This document shows, in pieces, positions 34,992 to 43,541 of a stretch of 64,000 nucleotides of DNA; position 1 is the first letter of the stretch; each line of letters opens with the position of its first letter. The notes beneath the pieces are model-generated. The model made no database searches and was not told the origin of the DNA. It saw only the letters and a list, made by a program, of their open reading frames with translations. The stretch covers positions 248,001 through 312,000 of the forward strand of contig NZ_JAKIRP010000003.1 in assembly GCF_021646545.1 (NCBI RefSeq), in the 5' to 3' direction. A program made the translations under genes and the position numbers. Source of the DNA: Chitinophaga filiformis (lineage in GTDB: Bacteria > Bacteroidota > Bacteroidia > Chitinophagales > Chitinophagaceae).

Positions 34992-36184
34992 TAAGGTAGT
35001 TTAGAAATTAAGCCGGGAGATACAGGGGAAGCTGCTATGCTGTAACAAATTATTTCCCGTTTGCCAAGCACGAATAGAAGGTTGCCACTGTTCACAATAT
35101 CTGAATAAGCTACATCCGTCACTTCACCTACCCTTTCAAGGGTTGCGCCGGCGATATTTATCGTCACCATGCCTTGCTCTGCCGCCAGATACATATAACT
35201 GCCTGCTATAACGAAAGCGTTGGTCTCGCCTACCTGCAAACGATTTAATTCAATACTGGCAGTCGTATCCTTTTTCAGCCTGGATTTTATCAGATAGAGC
35301 GAGGTAGCACCACAAAATCTTTTTCGACTGGAAATAGCATATGCGATATCGCCTGTTGCTGTCAGTTTTAAGCAGTCGGTCAAGTCCCTGTAATGAGAAG
35401 TGTACTCCAGGCTGGTGGTGTCGTGGCGGTTCAACCGGGTGCTATACAGCACAGCCAATTCATTATTCAGCAGAAAGACACTATCCACTTTTGTACCCAA
35501 TAGCTGCCGGCTCTTCAGGATTACCGGCTGGCCGGGAGACGACAGGGAATAGGCAGCCAGCGACTCTGCATTCACGAGATAAAGTTTACCACGTGAGATA
35601 ACCAATCCGGCATTATTGTGACCGACGGCGTCCGGATTATAAATATCCTGTTCACCTGACCTGCGACATTTAGGATTATTAATTTTAGCCTTATGCCAGC
35701 CAATCACAATTCCCTTCGAAGGATCAACGCATTCGAAATAATTTACGTCCGGTCCCGAAGGATAATCCAGTTGCCTCCACACGCCAGCCACCCTTCCTAC
35801 GGTCATATTCGCAGAGAGTGCTTTTAGAGGAATAGCAACGAGATCATTGTAATTGTTTGCGTACAGGTAATCGCCATCAATGGCAGCCACCTGGAATCCG
35901 GGAATCCGCAGAAAGCCCGTTTTTACGGGACGAGCGGGGTCCTGGTATGAAATAACATGTAGTCCTGAATCAATTTCCTCCTGCAGCACATTCATACCTG
36001 CTGTAAATAACTTACCACCATTGACTGTCTTACGGGGTGGCTGAAAACTGATCTGTTTCAAAGAAGCATCGGTACTATAAATGGGGACATATCCTTCCAC
36101 AACTCCACGTTCCCAGGGATCATCATAGCAAGCCGCCAGGAGACAACAGACGATAAACAGTACATAGGTTTGCAGACGATTCAT
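34988..36184 (-). CDS. Surface lipoprotein with LVIVD-like beta-propeller
   Basis: I prefer the ATG at 36184 (MNRLQTYVLFIVCCLLAAC) over that at 36202; it gives a 398-residue lipoprotein with the lipobox LLAAC. The mature part shows repeating four-strand motifs with DGDYLYANNYNDLVAI-like blades, as in LVIVD-repeat propellers that sit on the Bacteroidota cell surface. It is coupled to the downstream barrel gene by a 4-bp overlap, suggesting a lipoprotein-plus-barrel complex. The partner and ligand are unknown. Confidence 0.65.
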   Translation of the reverse strand: MNRLQTYVLFIVCCLLAACYDDPWERGVVEGYVPIYSTDASLKQISFQPPRKTVNGGKLFTAGMNVLQEEIDSGLHVISYQDPARPVKTGFLRIPGFQVAAIDGDYLYANNYNDLVAIPLKALSANMTVGRVAGVWRQLDYPSGPDVNYFECVDPSKGIVIGWHKAKINNPKCRRSGEQDIYNPDAVGHNNAGLVISRGKLYLVNAESLAAYSLSSPGQPVILKSRQLLGTKVDSVFLLNNELAVLYSTRLNRHDTTSLEYTSHYRDLTDCLKLTATGDIAYAISSRKRFCGATSLYLIKSRLKKDTTASIELNRLQVGETNAFVIAGSYMYLAAEQGMVTINIAGATLERVGEVTDVAYSDIVNSGNLLFVLGKREIICYSIAASPVSPGLISKLPY

Positions 36185-36309
36185 ACAATATAGGTTAGGC
36201 ATTTGCAGTTAAGCGTGCAGAGGAAAGCAGAAGTTACATTGTGGGAGTTAAGAAAACGTTAAAGGCCATTCCTGCACATCAAGAAGACAATGGTATATAA
36301 AACAAGAAA

Positions 36310-36331
36310 CCGTCTCAAAAAATTGAGACGG
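36310..36331 (-). terminator. Terminator of the sigma-fecR-susC-susD operon
   Basis: CCGTCTCAA (36310-36318) pairs with TTGAGACGG (36323-36331) around a four-base loop. The minus strand continues TTTCTTGTTTT. Confidence 0.85.
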
Positions 36332-36377
36332 CTCTTTCTTCAAGCATAACCGGTCCTTACGATAACCGGAATGTATT

Positions 36378-37958
36378 TTACCAACCTCCGTTATTAGGAA
36401 GGACATTCGGATTGAGAGATGTTTCACTTTGTGGCACCGGCCAGAGATAATCACGTCCTGCATTGAAACTACGCTGTTCTACCAGTACGTGCTTACCATA
36501 ATCCTGTCTTGTCTGATCAAAGTTGTTCAGGATACCATAAACAGGACCAGACATCACTGTTTCTGCTATCTTCCAGCGACGGATGTCAAACAGACGGTTA
36601 TCTTCCATCGGGAACTCTACATGCCTTTCACGACGTACTGCATCACGCAGTGCCGTCTGACCAGGGAAATCTGCTGCAGTTATAACAGGCATCACGACAC
36701 CAGGTCTTTGTCTTACCCGGTTGATAGCATCATACACCGAAGCATCGATCTGGTTAGCTTCTATTTTAGCTTCAGCATAGGTCAGCAGTACTTCTGCAAA
36801 TCTCAGCAATACTACATCGTTATAAGAGTTGCTATCCCAGTTACCCTGAATATCAGCAGGCACATATTTTTTATAATAAAAACCAGTCAGCGAAGCATTA
36901 TTCTTGCTTAATGCATCCAGGCTCTTAGTATTGCTTACATCAATCGTGATACCATTTACCACCACACCTGGCACCACGACTGTCATCTTGAGACGGGGGT
37001 CGCGGTTATCATAAGGATGTGCCGCATCATAGAGCCCTGACTTATCAATCGTCTTTCCATCAGTACATTCATAAGCATCCACCAGCGATTGTAACGGCAC
37101 TACCTGCGACCAGCCACCGAGAGATGGTCCGCCCACCCATGTAGCCATGGCATTAGGCAGTGTGTTCTTCACGTAACGCGCAGAGAAGATGATCTCCTGA
37201 CTGTTCTTGTTGGTACCGTTGAACAGGCTTACATAGTTATTGTCGATCGCATATGCATTCAGGTCCATTACTTCCTTAGCGGCAGCAGCAGCCTCTGTAT
37301 AACGGCCCTCGTACAACAACACTCTTGCTTTTAAGGCCAGTGCTGCGCCCTTCGTAGCACGGCCTGCGTTGTTGGCATCATAGGTAACAGGAAGGTATTT
37401 CGCGATGGTATCCAGCTCTGCTACCAGGAACTGTGCTACTTCCGCACGTGGCGTACGTTTCGCTGCAAAGTCGCTTACCGGTGGGATAGTTGTTCTCAGC
37501 GGCACATCACCATACAGACCTATCAGCTGCTGATATGCATAGGCCCTGATAAAACGGGCTTCCCCTTTCAGACGTTTGTTGAGGGAATCTGATAATGCCT
37601 TATCCCTGTCGATATTATCCAGCACATCATTACAGGATGCGATCATCTTATAAAAGTTGCTCCAGAAGTTGGCGAACATACCCGTTCCGATAGAAGCACT
37701 TCCGTTACCAACAAGCCTTACATCACTTGGCCAGTCACTCCAGGAATAACTGTCATCTGTAGCGCAGCTCAGGAATATGCGGTTATCCACATCGCCCAGG
37801 CGGCGGTAACAGTTATTTACGGCATTAATGGCATCCGCTTCTGTAGTCCAGTAATCCTCCCGGCTTACAGCATTCTGCGGCTGTTCGTCCAGGTATTTTT
37901 TACAGGCCGTCATTGATACAAGTCCGGCCAAGGTGAATATAATTGCTAATTTCTTCAT
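36378..37958 (-). CDS. SusD/RagB-family nutrient-binding lipoprotein
   Basis: The 526-residue protein has a lipoprotein signal ending SMTAC (Cys19) and the SusD opening KKYLDEQPQNAVSREDYWTTEADAI. TPR-like helices follow (YTEAAAAAKEVMDLNAYAID), and the C-terminal SusD signature includes VLLRFAEVLLTYAEAKIEAN and RRERHVEFPMEDNRLFDIRRWK. It forms the lid on its SusC partner, encoded 11 bp upstream, and captures an oligomer at the cell surface. The substrate cannot be read, and no glycoside hydrolase is nearby. Confidence 0.95.
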   Translation of the reverse strand: MKKLAIIFTLAGLVSMTACKKYLDEQPQNAVSREDYWTTEADAINAVNNCYRRLGDVDNRIFLSCATDDSYSWSDWPSDVRLVGNGSASIGTGMFANFWSNFYKMIASCNDVLDNIDRDKALSDSLNKRLKGEARFIRAYAYQQLIGLYGDVPLRTTIPPVSDFAAKRTPRAEVAQFLVAELDTIAKYLPVTYDANNAGRATKGAALALKARVLLYEGRYTEAAAAAKEVMDLNAYAIDNNYVSLFNGTNKNSQEIIFSARYVKNTLPNAMATWVGGPSLGGWSQVVPLQSLVDAYECTDGKTIDKSGLYDAAHPYDNRDPRLKMTVVVPGVVVNGITIDVSNTKSLDALSKNNASLTGFYYKKYVPADIQGNWDSNSYNDVVLLRFAEVLLTYAEAKIEANQIDASVYDAINRVRQRPGVVMPVITAADFPGQTALRDAVRRERHVEFPMEDNRLFDIRRWKIAETVMSGPVYGILNNFDQTRQDYGKHVLVEQRSFNAGRDYLWPVPQSETSLNPNVLPNNGGW

Positions 37959-37969
37959 GACTACTTAGT

Positions 37970-40900
37970 TTAAAATTGCACGTTTAATCCAAAGTTGATG
38001 GTTCTCACCTGTGGGTAATACCTGCTATCGTTTGGTGCTTCCGGATCAATGTCATTCGGCAGGGATGAGAAGGTCAGGAGGTTCTGTCCGCTCACATAGA
38101 TGCGGCATCTGTCAAAGCCCGCACGTTTCATGATGTGATCAGGCAAGGTATAACCCAGCTGCACGCTTTTCAGTCGCAGGTAAGCACCGCTCTTCACCCA
38201 GTAAGAAGAAGACTGATAGTTCTGTGTAGTATTCACCAATCTTGGGAAATCTGCACTTGTATTAGTACTTGTCCAGCTGTTCAGGTGTTCCTCCCTGAAG
38301 TTACCATCATTCGATGTCGGCGCTCTTTCTATCGGCAGTGTATGGATAGATACTTTACCTACACCCTGGAAGAAGGCAGACAGGTCGAAATGTTTGTAGT
38401 CAGCACCCAGGTTGAAACCATAAGTATATCTTGGAATATTGCTACCCAGGTACACCATATCGCCACCTTTGCTCACTGCGCCTTCTTTTACCTGTTTGTC
38501 ATTGTTCTGATCTTTGTAGATTAAATCGCCGGGACCTGTAGTCGGGAATGGCTGCGTAGCATGTGCTGCTACCTGTGCAGCGTTCTGGAAGATGCCTTCT
38601 ACCTGGTAACCGTAAAAACCTCCGATAGGTTGTCCTGTAATGAGACCTGTATAAATGAAGTTGTTATCTCTTGTGATCGCATCAGTATTTTTGATATCAA
38701 TGATCTTGTTGCGAACATCAGAGAGATTACCACCTACATGATAATCAACCTGGCCGATCTTACCACGATAGTTCAGTGATACTTCCCATCCCGTGTTCTG
38801 TACCTTACCAGCATTCTGTGCAGAAGGATCCAGACCTACTGAAGGATTGATAGGAAGGAATAACAGGATATCTTTTGTATTTTTTTTATAGTAATCAAAA
38901 GTAAAATCCAGGTTCTTGAATAACGTTGCGTCCACACCCACGTCTGTCATTACAGTTGTTTCCCATGTCAGACCTGAGTTAGGATAGATCTGAATACCTG
39001 CTGTCGGATTCAGCACACCGCCGAAAGGATAACTGTTGTAGTAGTATACTGACTGGTAAGGATAGTTGGTAGATTGTTTATCTCTGTCGAGGATCACGTC
39101 GTTACCCAGCTTACCCCATGAACCACGTATCTTCATATTGTTGATGAAGGTCAGATCGCGCATGAATTCCTCTGAAGAGATACGCCAGCCGGCAGAGAAT
39201 GACGGGAACAGTCCCCATTTCTGACCATCAGAGAAACGGGATGAACCGTCGCGGCGGAGGTTGGCTTCAAAGAGATATTTATCGTTGTAGGAATAGTTCA
39301 ATCTACCAAAGAAAGATACCAGGGAATAGGCAACGCCATTACCTGTAGCAATCTGCCCGGTGGCAGCACCTGCATCGATCTGTTCTATCGTACCATTAGG
39401 CAGGTTCACCCTGTAACCGCTCAGGTCATCGGTAGTTTCAGACAAACGGGAAGCACCCGCCAGCAACGTGAAACTGTGCTTGCCAAAGCTGTGTGTATAT
39501 TCTGCCAATCCCTGGTAGTTCCTGAACCAGTAACCCTGGTAGGCCTTCCTGATAGTATTCTGCCCCAGTGTCAATGTATTTTCGTTGGTAGGGAAATCGG
39601 TAAAATATGTCAGTGCCTTTTCGTGCATGCTGTTATAGTCGGACCTGTAGTTAACAGAAGTGAGGCCGGTCAGTTTCAGACCTTTTAGCAGGTTGTATGT
39701 GGCTTTGAAGTTGCCTGTAAAGAGATTGCTTTTATATTGGTATAGACCACCCTCTTCCTGAAGGCGGATAGGGTTTTGGCCACCTCTCACAAGTGCCCAG
39801 GTGCCATCTGAATATTTGTTTACAGAAAGAGGATTCACTACTGCAGCCTGTCCAAACTGGTACCATGCTGATCCTGAAGCCCCCTGTGGCTCCTGCCTGT
39901 CGCCCAGTCTGGCGGCAATGTCTGCACTGAAGGTCAGTTTCTTTGTGACATTAATATCTGTATTCAGACGAACAGTGAGACGGTTGAAATCCATGTTGGA
40001 GATCAGACCTTTCTGATCGAAGTAGTTAGTGGAGAAACGGTATTTAATATCTTCCGTACCGCCGGATATACCCAGGCTATGCTCCTGCTGAAAGCCGCTG
40101 CCGGTCAATACATCATCCAGCCAGTAGTTGTCCGGGTACTGATCTTTATTACGGTTGGGATCATCGTAAGCAGCAATCTGCGCATCGGTATAGGTAGGAT
40201 TCGCACCGGAGTTGGTGGCAGTCTGGTTCACCAGTTTCATGAAGTCTTTCGCACCTACATATTTTGCCAGACGTGCGGGACGCTGCCATGCAAAATAGTT
40301 GGAGTAGCTCACCTTCGCTTTACCGGAGGCGCCTCTTTTGGTAGTGATCAGGATCACACCATTTGCCGCTCTTACACCATAGATAGCTGAAGATGCCGCA
40401 TCTTTCAGCACAGAGTAGGATGCGATATCATTCATGTCCACATCATTCATATTCATCTGCACACCATCTACAAGCACTAATGGATCGGTACTGTTCAGCG
40501 TACCCACACCACGGATACGGATAGTGCCCTGGTCAGCACCGGGCTGTCCGCTGCCTGTGGTCACTGTGACACCAGGCGCCATCCCCTGCAACGCGGCAGA
40601 TACCTGGCCAACAGGTTTCCAGCTCACGTCTTTACCATCTATGGCGCTGATAGCACCGGTAACGTTTACTTTCTTCTGCGTACCATAAGCGACTACCACC
40701 ACTTCAGATATAGCAGTGACATCTTGCGTCAGCTTTATTGTAATAGTAGTACGGCCAGCAACGGCCACTTCCTGTTTCGTATAACCAATGAATGAAAATT
40801 CCAGTACCGCATTTTCATTTGGTACCTGTAATGACCAGGAACCATCAACACCTGTGGAAGTACCATTTGTAGTACCTTTCACCAGTACCGTTACACCTGG

Positions 40901-41380
40901 TATAGGCTGGCCATTTTCGTCGGTCACTACACCTTTTACAGGGATAGCGGCAGGAGCAGCAAGCGGGGGCATGTTCATTGCTGACTGTACGGGTGAAGGC
41001 GTATTTTCCCGGGACCCGGTTGGAGGAGGTGCTGCAGCAGGTTCATCATCCTGCAGATACACAATATAGAACCCCTCTCCCATCTTTTTATACCGGAGTT
41101 TATTAGCAGTAGTGATACTCTTCAATTCTTCTTCAAGAGAGGATGTTCTGTTATTTTCAATACGTGACAATTGCAATGTTGCGAGATTGCTCTTGTACAT
41201 GAAGTGTACATTGTATTTTACTTCAAGCCCATCCAGCACACTTTTCAGCGACTTAGTCTGTGATCTTTCGAAGGGGCTGACAGGTTTACCCAGCGCTGCC
41301 AGGTCCTGCGCATTTGCCGGCATGCTGCAATAACATGCCATGCCCATAGCAGCCATAAAGGCACTAATGAACTTGTTCAT
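37970..41380 (-). CDS. SusC/RagA-family TonB-dependent transporter with STN domain
   Basis: The 1136-residue protein has, in order: a signal peptide; an STN domain (about 45-110, LKSVLDGLEVKYNVHFMYKS); a proline-rich linker; a carboxypeptidase-D-like beta-sandwich (KGVVTDENGQPIPGVTVLVK); a TonB box region (ITIKLTQDVTAISEVVVVAYG); a plug (IRGVGTLNSTDPLVLVDGVQ); and a 22-strand barrel ending in VRTINFGLNVQF. The STN domain lets the transporter signal to the FecR anti-sigma factor encoded just upstream. Import is TonB-dependent. Substrate unknown. Confidence 0.96.
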   Translation of the reverse strand: MNKFISAFMAAMGMACYCSMPANAQDLAALGKPVSPFERSQTKSLKSVLDGLEVKYNVHFMYKSNLATLQLSRIENNRTSSLEEELKSITTANKLRYKKMGEGFYIVYLQDDEPAAAPPPTGSRENTPSPVQSAMNMPPLAAPAAIPVKGVVTDENGQPIPGVTVLVKGTTNGTSTGVDGSWSLQVPNENAVLEFSFIGYTKQEVAVAGRTTITIKLTQDVTAISEVVVVAYGTQKKVNVTGAISAIDGKDVSWKPVGQVSAALQGMAPGVTVTTGSGQPGADQGTIRIRGVGTLNSTDPLVLVDGVQMNMNDVDMNDIASYSVLKDAASSAIYGVRAANGVILITTKRGASGKAKVSYSNYFAWQRPARLAKYVGAKDFMKLVNQTATNSGANPTYTDAQIAAYDDPNRNKDQYPDNYWLDDVLTGSGFQQEHSLGISGGTEDIKYRFSTNYFDQKGLISNMDFNRLTVRLNTDINVTKKLTFSADIAARLGDRQEPQGASGSAWYQFGQAAVVNPLSVNKYSDGTWALVRGGQNPIRLQEEGGLYQYKSNLFTGNFKATYNLLKGLKLTGLTSVNYRSDYNSMHEKALTYFTDFPTNENTLTLGQNTIRKAYQGYWFRNYQGLAEYTHSFGKHSFTLLAGASRLSETTDDLSGYRVNLPNGTIEQIDAGAATGQIATGNGVAYSLVSFFGRLNYSYNDKYLFEANLRRDGSSRFSDGQKWGLFPSFSAGWRISSEEFMRDLTFINNMKIRGSWGKLGNDVILDRDKQSTNYPYQSVYYYNSYPFGGVLNPTAGIQIYPNSGLTWETTVMTDVGVDATLFKNLDFTFDYYKKNTKDILLFLPINPSVGLDPSAQNAGKVQNTGWEVSLNYRGKIGQVDYHVGGNLSDVRNKIIDIKNTDAITRDNNFIYTGLITGQPIGGFYGYQVEGIFQNAAQVAAHATQPFPTTGPGDLIYKDQNNDKQVKEGAVSKGGDMVYLGSNIPRYTYGFNLGADYKHFDLSAFFQGVGKVSIHTLPIERAPTSNDGNFREEHLNSWTSTNTSADFPRLVNTTQNYQSSSYWVKSGAYLRLKSVQLGYTLPDHIMKRAGFDRCRIYVSGQNLLTFSSLPNDIDPEAPNDSRYYPQVRTINFGLNVQF

Positions 41381-41461
41381 ACATTTAAATTTGAATGATT
41401 ACCTGTGCTGTGGTCACTGCATTCCGTTGTACACCGGCCTGCAGTATTTACTGCATTGTTT

Positions 41462-42448
41462 TTAAATACTCTTTCTCTCGATTATAACAATATTATTGAC
41501 ATGGCTTACTTTCAGATGAAAAAGCTGTGAGAGTCCCTCCAGCAGCATATCCATTTGCTGGCTGGGGACTGTACCCGTAAATTCCTGGCGTAATAATGAA
41601 GTGTCCCTGATCTCGACAGTTACGCCATACGTATCTTCCAGTTGCTGCGCCAGTTCGGCGAAGCTGGCATTCTCAAACTGCAGGCTGTTTCTTTTCCAGG
41701 AAGAATAACGTTGCGTATTGGTGTGGTTCTTCACCTTTGTACGTACCTGTTCCTTGTATTCTACAAGGTCTCCAGGTTGCATGATGATTGTTTCTTCCGG
41801 TGTACTGTTGCTGTGCAGACGTACCTTTCCGGTGTTCAGCACCACCTGCATCCGTCCGTGACGGTCTACCAGATTAAAAGTGGTGCCCAATACTTCAACG
41901 TTCATCCTGCTTGCAGTATGTACAACGAAAGACCGGGGTACAGTTGATGGTTTTACTGAAAAGAATGCCTCACCTTCCACCCACACTTCACGGCTGGCGG
42001 ACCGCTCCCAGTTATTGGCGTAACGCAGTGTAGTGTTACCATTCAGGGTAACTTCCGACTGATCGGGGAGGACTACCGTACGTATTTCCCCATAAGCTGT
42101 CTGGATAACGGTGTTACGGTGATGATGATAGACTTTCCATCCCCCATAAGCAAGTAATAAGGTTCCTGATACCACGGCGGCTGCTTTGAGACCTGTAAAC
42201 CAACGGGACCGGCGATAACGTGGCTGGCGCTGACCAGTAGTATCAACGATACGCTGGTAGAGATCTGCAGATTGTGACGGCGACAGCATGATATCCGGCT
42301 TTGCCATATCAAGATCCCGCGTCATAACAATATCCAGGTATTCCCTTCCTTCCGGAGTGGTAAACCATTCCAGTACCCTTTCATATTCTTCAGGGGTACA
42401 TTGGTTAAGCTGGTATCTATGCAGCAGACTTTGGTCGAATTGCTCCAT
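41462..42448 (-). CDS. FecR-family anti-sigma factor
   Basis: The 328-residue protein has a cytoplasmic N-terminal helical region (about 1-85) that would bind the sigma factor, one transmembrane helix (about 86-106, TGLKAAAVVSGTLLLAYGGW), the periplasmic FecR domain (TVVLPDQSEVTLNGNTTLRY, GEAFFSVKP) and a C-terminal DUF4974-type STN-like region (LQFENASFAELAQQLEDTYG). It lies between the sigma gene and susC, completing a trans-envelope switch that senses substrate binding by SusC. Confidence 0.94.
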   Translation of the reverse strand: MEQFDQSLLHRYQLNQCTPEEYERVLEWFTTPEGREYLDIVMTRDLDMAKPDIMLSPSQSADLYQRIVDTTGQRQPRYRRSRWFTGLKAAAVVSGTLLLAYGGWKVYHHHRNTVIQTAYGEIRTVVLPDQSEVTLNGNTTLRYANNWERSASREVWVEGEAFFSVKPSTVPRSFVVHTASRMNVEVLGTTFNLVDRHGRMQVVLNTGKVRLHSNSTPEETIIMQPGDLVEYKEQVRTKVKNHTNTQRYSSWKRNSLQFENASFAELAQQLEDTYGVTVEIRDTSLLRQEFTGTVPSQQMDMLLEGLSQLFHLKVSHVNNIVIIERKSI

Positions 42449-42547
42449 AATGTGGACTTACGATGAAATATGACAAATGAAATTGTTACGTTCTGTATAA
42501 TACTACACCTGGGGAAATGAAAAGTATTATAGGAGTTGAAAAAAAAT

Positions 42548-43144
42548 TTAAGAAAAGGTAACAAAAAGAAAGGCAAGGCTCAGGAGTGCGCTCATCATGA
42601 TCTTCAATGCGTGCTTCAATGCCTTACTGGCCTGGGCATACTGAAATTTGACAGTATTAATGGACAATCCCAGCTGTCGGGCTACTTCCTCGTTGCTCAA
42701 TCCTTCGTAAGAGCGCAGGCGGAAGATCTTTTTCTTCTGGGCAGAGAGATTGTTAATAGCATGGTCCACTACTTTGCGGTAATCATTAAATATAACGGTC
42801 GATTCAGCGTCCCGGTGCTCACTGCTGGCGTTGTAGACAAGTTCGTATTGTTTGGAAAGACTGCGTTTATGATCGCGGATGAGGTTCAGTACGTGGAACT
42901 TGAGGCATTTAAAAAGGAAATTACGTACTCCCTGCGCGGGGTCCAGCTCTTCACGGTGCAACCATACCTTCACGAATACTTCGTGTACGGCATCTTCGGC
43001 AGCAGTGGTGCTTTTCAGATATTTACAGGCTGTACTATATAAGAGTTGATGATAGGCAGCATATAATTCTTCAAAAGCGTTGTGATCACTGTCGCGCAGG
43101 CGGGCAGCCAGTTGCTGATCATTATTGAGAATATACATGGACAC
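42548..43144 (-). CDS. ECF RNA polymerase sigma factor
   Basis: The 198-residue sigma-70 family protein has region 2 (about 20-90, AFEELYAAYHQLLYSTACKYLK, AEDAVHEVFVKVW) and region 4 (about 125-185, LSAQKKKIFRLRSYEGLSNEEV) with the recognition helix GLSINTVKFQYAQASKAL. Its C-terminus carries a short hydrophobic tail (MSALLSLAFLFVTFS) that is unusual for a cytosolic factor and might contact the membrane. It should drive the fecR-susC-susD genes downstream. Confidence 0.94.
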   Translation of the reverse strand: MSMYILNNDQQLAARLRDSDHNAFEELYAAYHQLLYSTACKYLKSTTAAEDAVHEVFVKVWLHREELDPAQGVRNFLFKCLKFHVLNLIRDHKRSLSKQYELVYNASSEHRDAESTVIFNDYRKVVDHAINNLSAQKKKIFRLRSYEGLSNEEVARQLGLSINTVKFQYAQASKALKHALKIMMSALLSLAFLFVTFS

Positions 43145-43541
43145 TGTTCAGATCCCCCTCTCTGTGAATGCTGTTTGAGTTTTAAACGTGTTGTCTAAAA
43201 TTAGGCCATGATACTATTTTAAATAAATGGTAAATTATCCAAGTAAGATATTTTTTTAACATCGTTTATCCTGAATAAAAAGATCCTGCCGATAATACTA
43301 TCAGGCATGAGTGTGCATTGCAACATTGACGGTACTTTACATGCATTGTCTCCCAAAATAAGGATCAGGTGGTAGCTTGAGGGCAAGGCTGAAAGCCAGG
43401 CCCCTGCAATACTATTTTTTTCAGTAGTATTCTTCAAACTACCTGTTCCTGCCCTGCGGATGGGTTCGGACAACAATGTATGACCGCTGTCCCGCCAGGC
43501 GGTGAAAAATTATTTAAGTTTGCAGTCTGAATTAAGCGCCA
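43145..43541. other. Divergent intergenic region, sigma factor and dnaG
   Basis: About 400 bp between the ECF sigma gene and dnaG. An 85-codon minus-strand frame (43219-43476) has no recognisable domain, poor coding character and no signal, so I do not call it. I saw no clear TAnnTTTG promoter on either strand and no long repeat. Confidence 0.5.

Noticed and set aside
43219..43476. 85-codon minus-strand frame upstream of dnaG
   Set aside because: No domain, no plausible ribosome site, mixed composition; likely chance.
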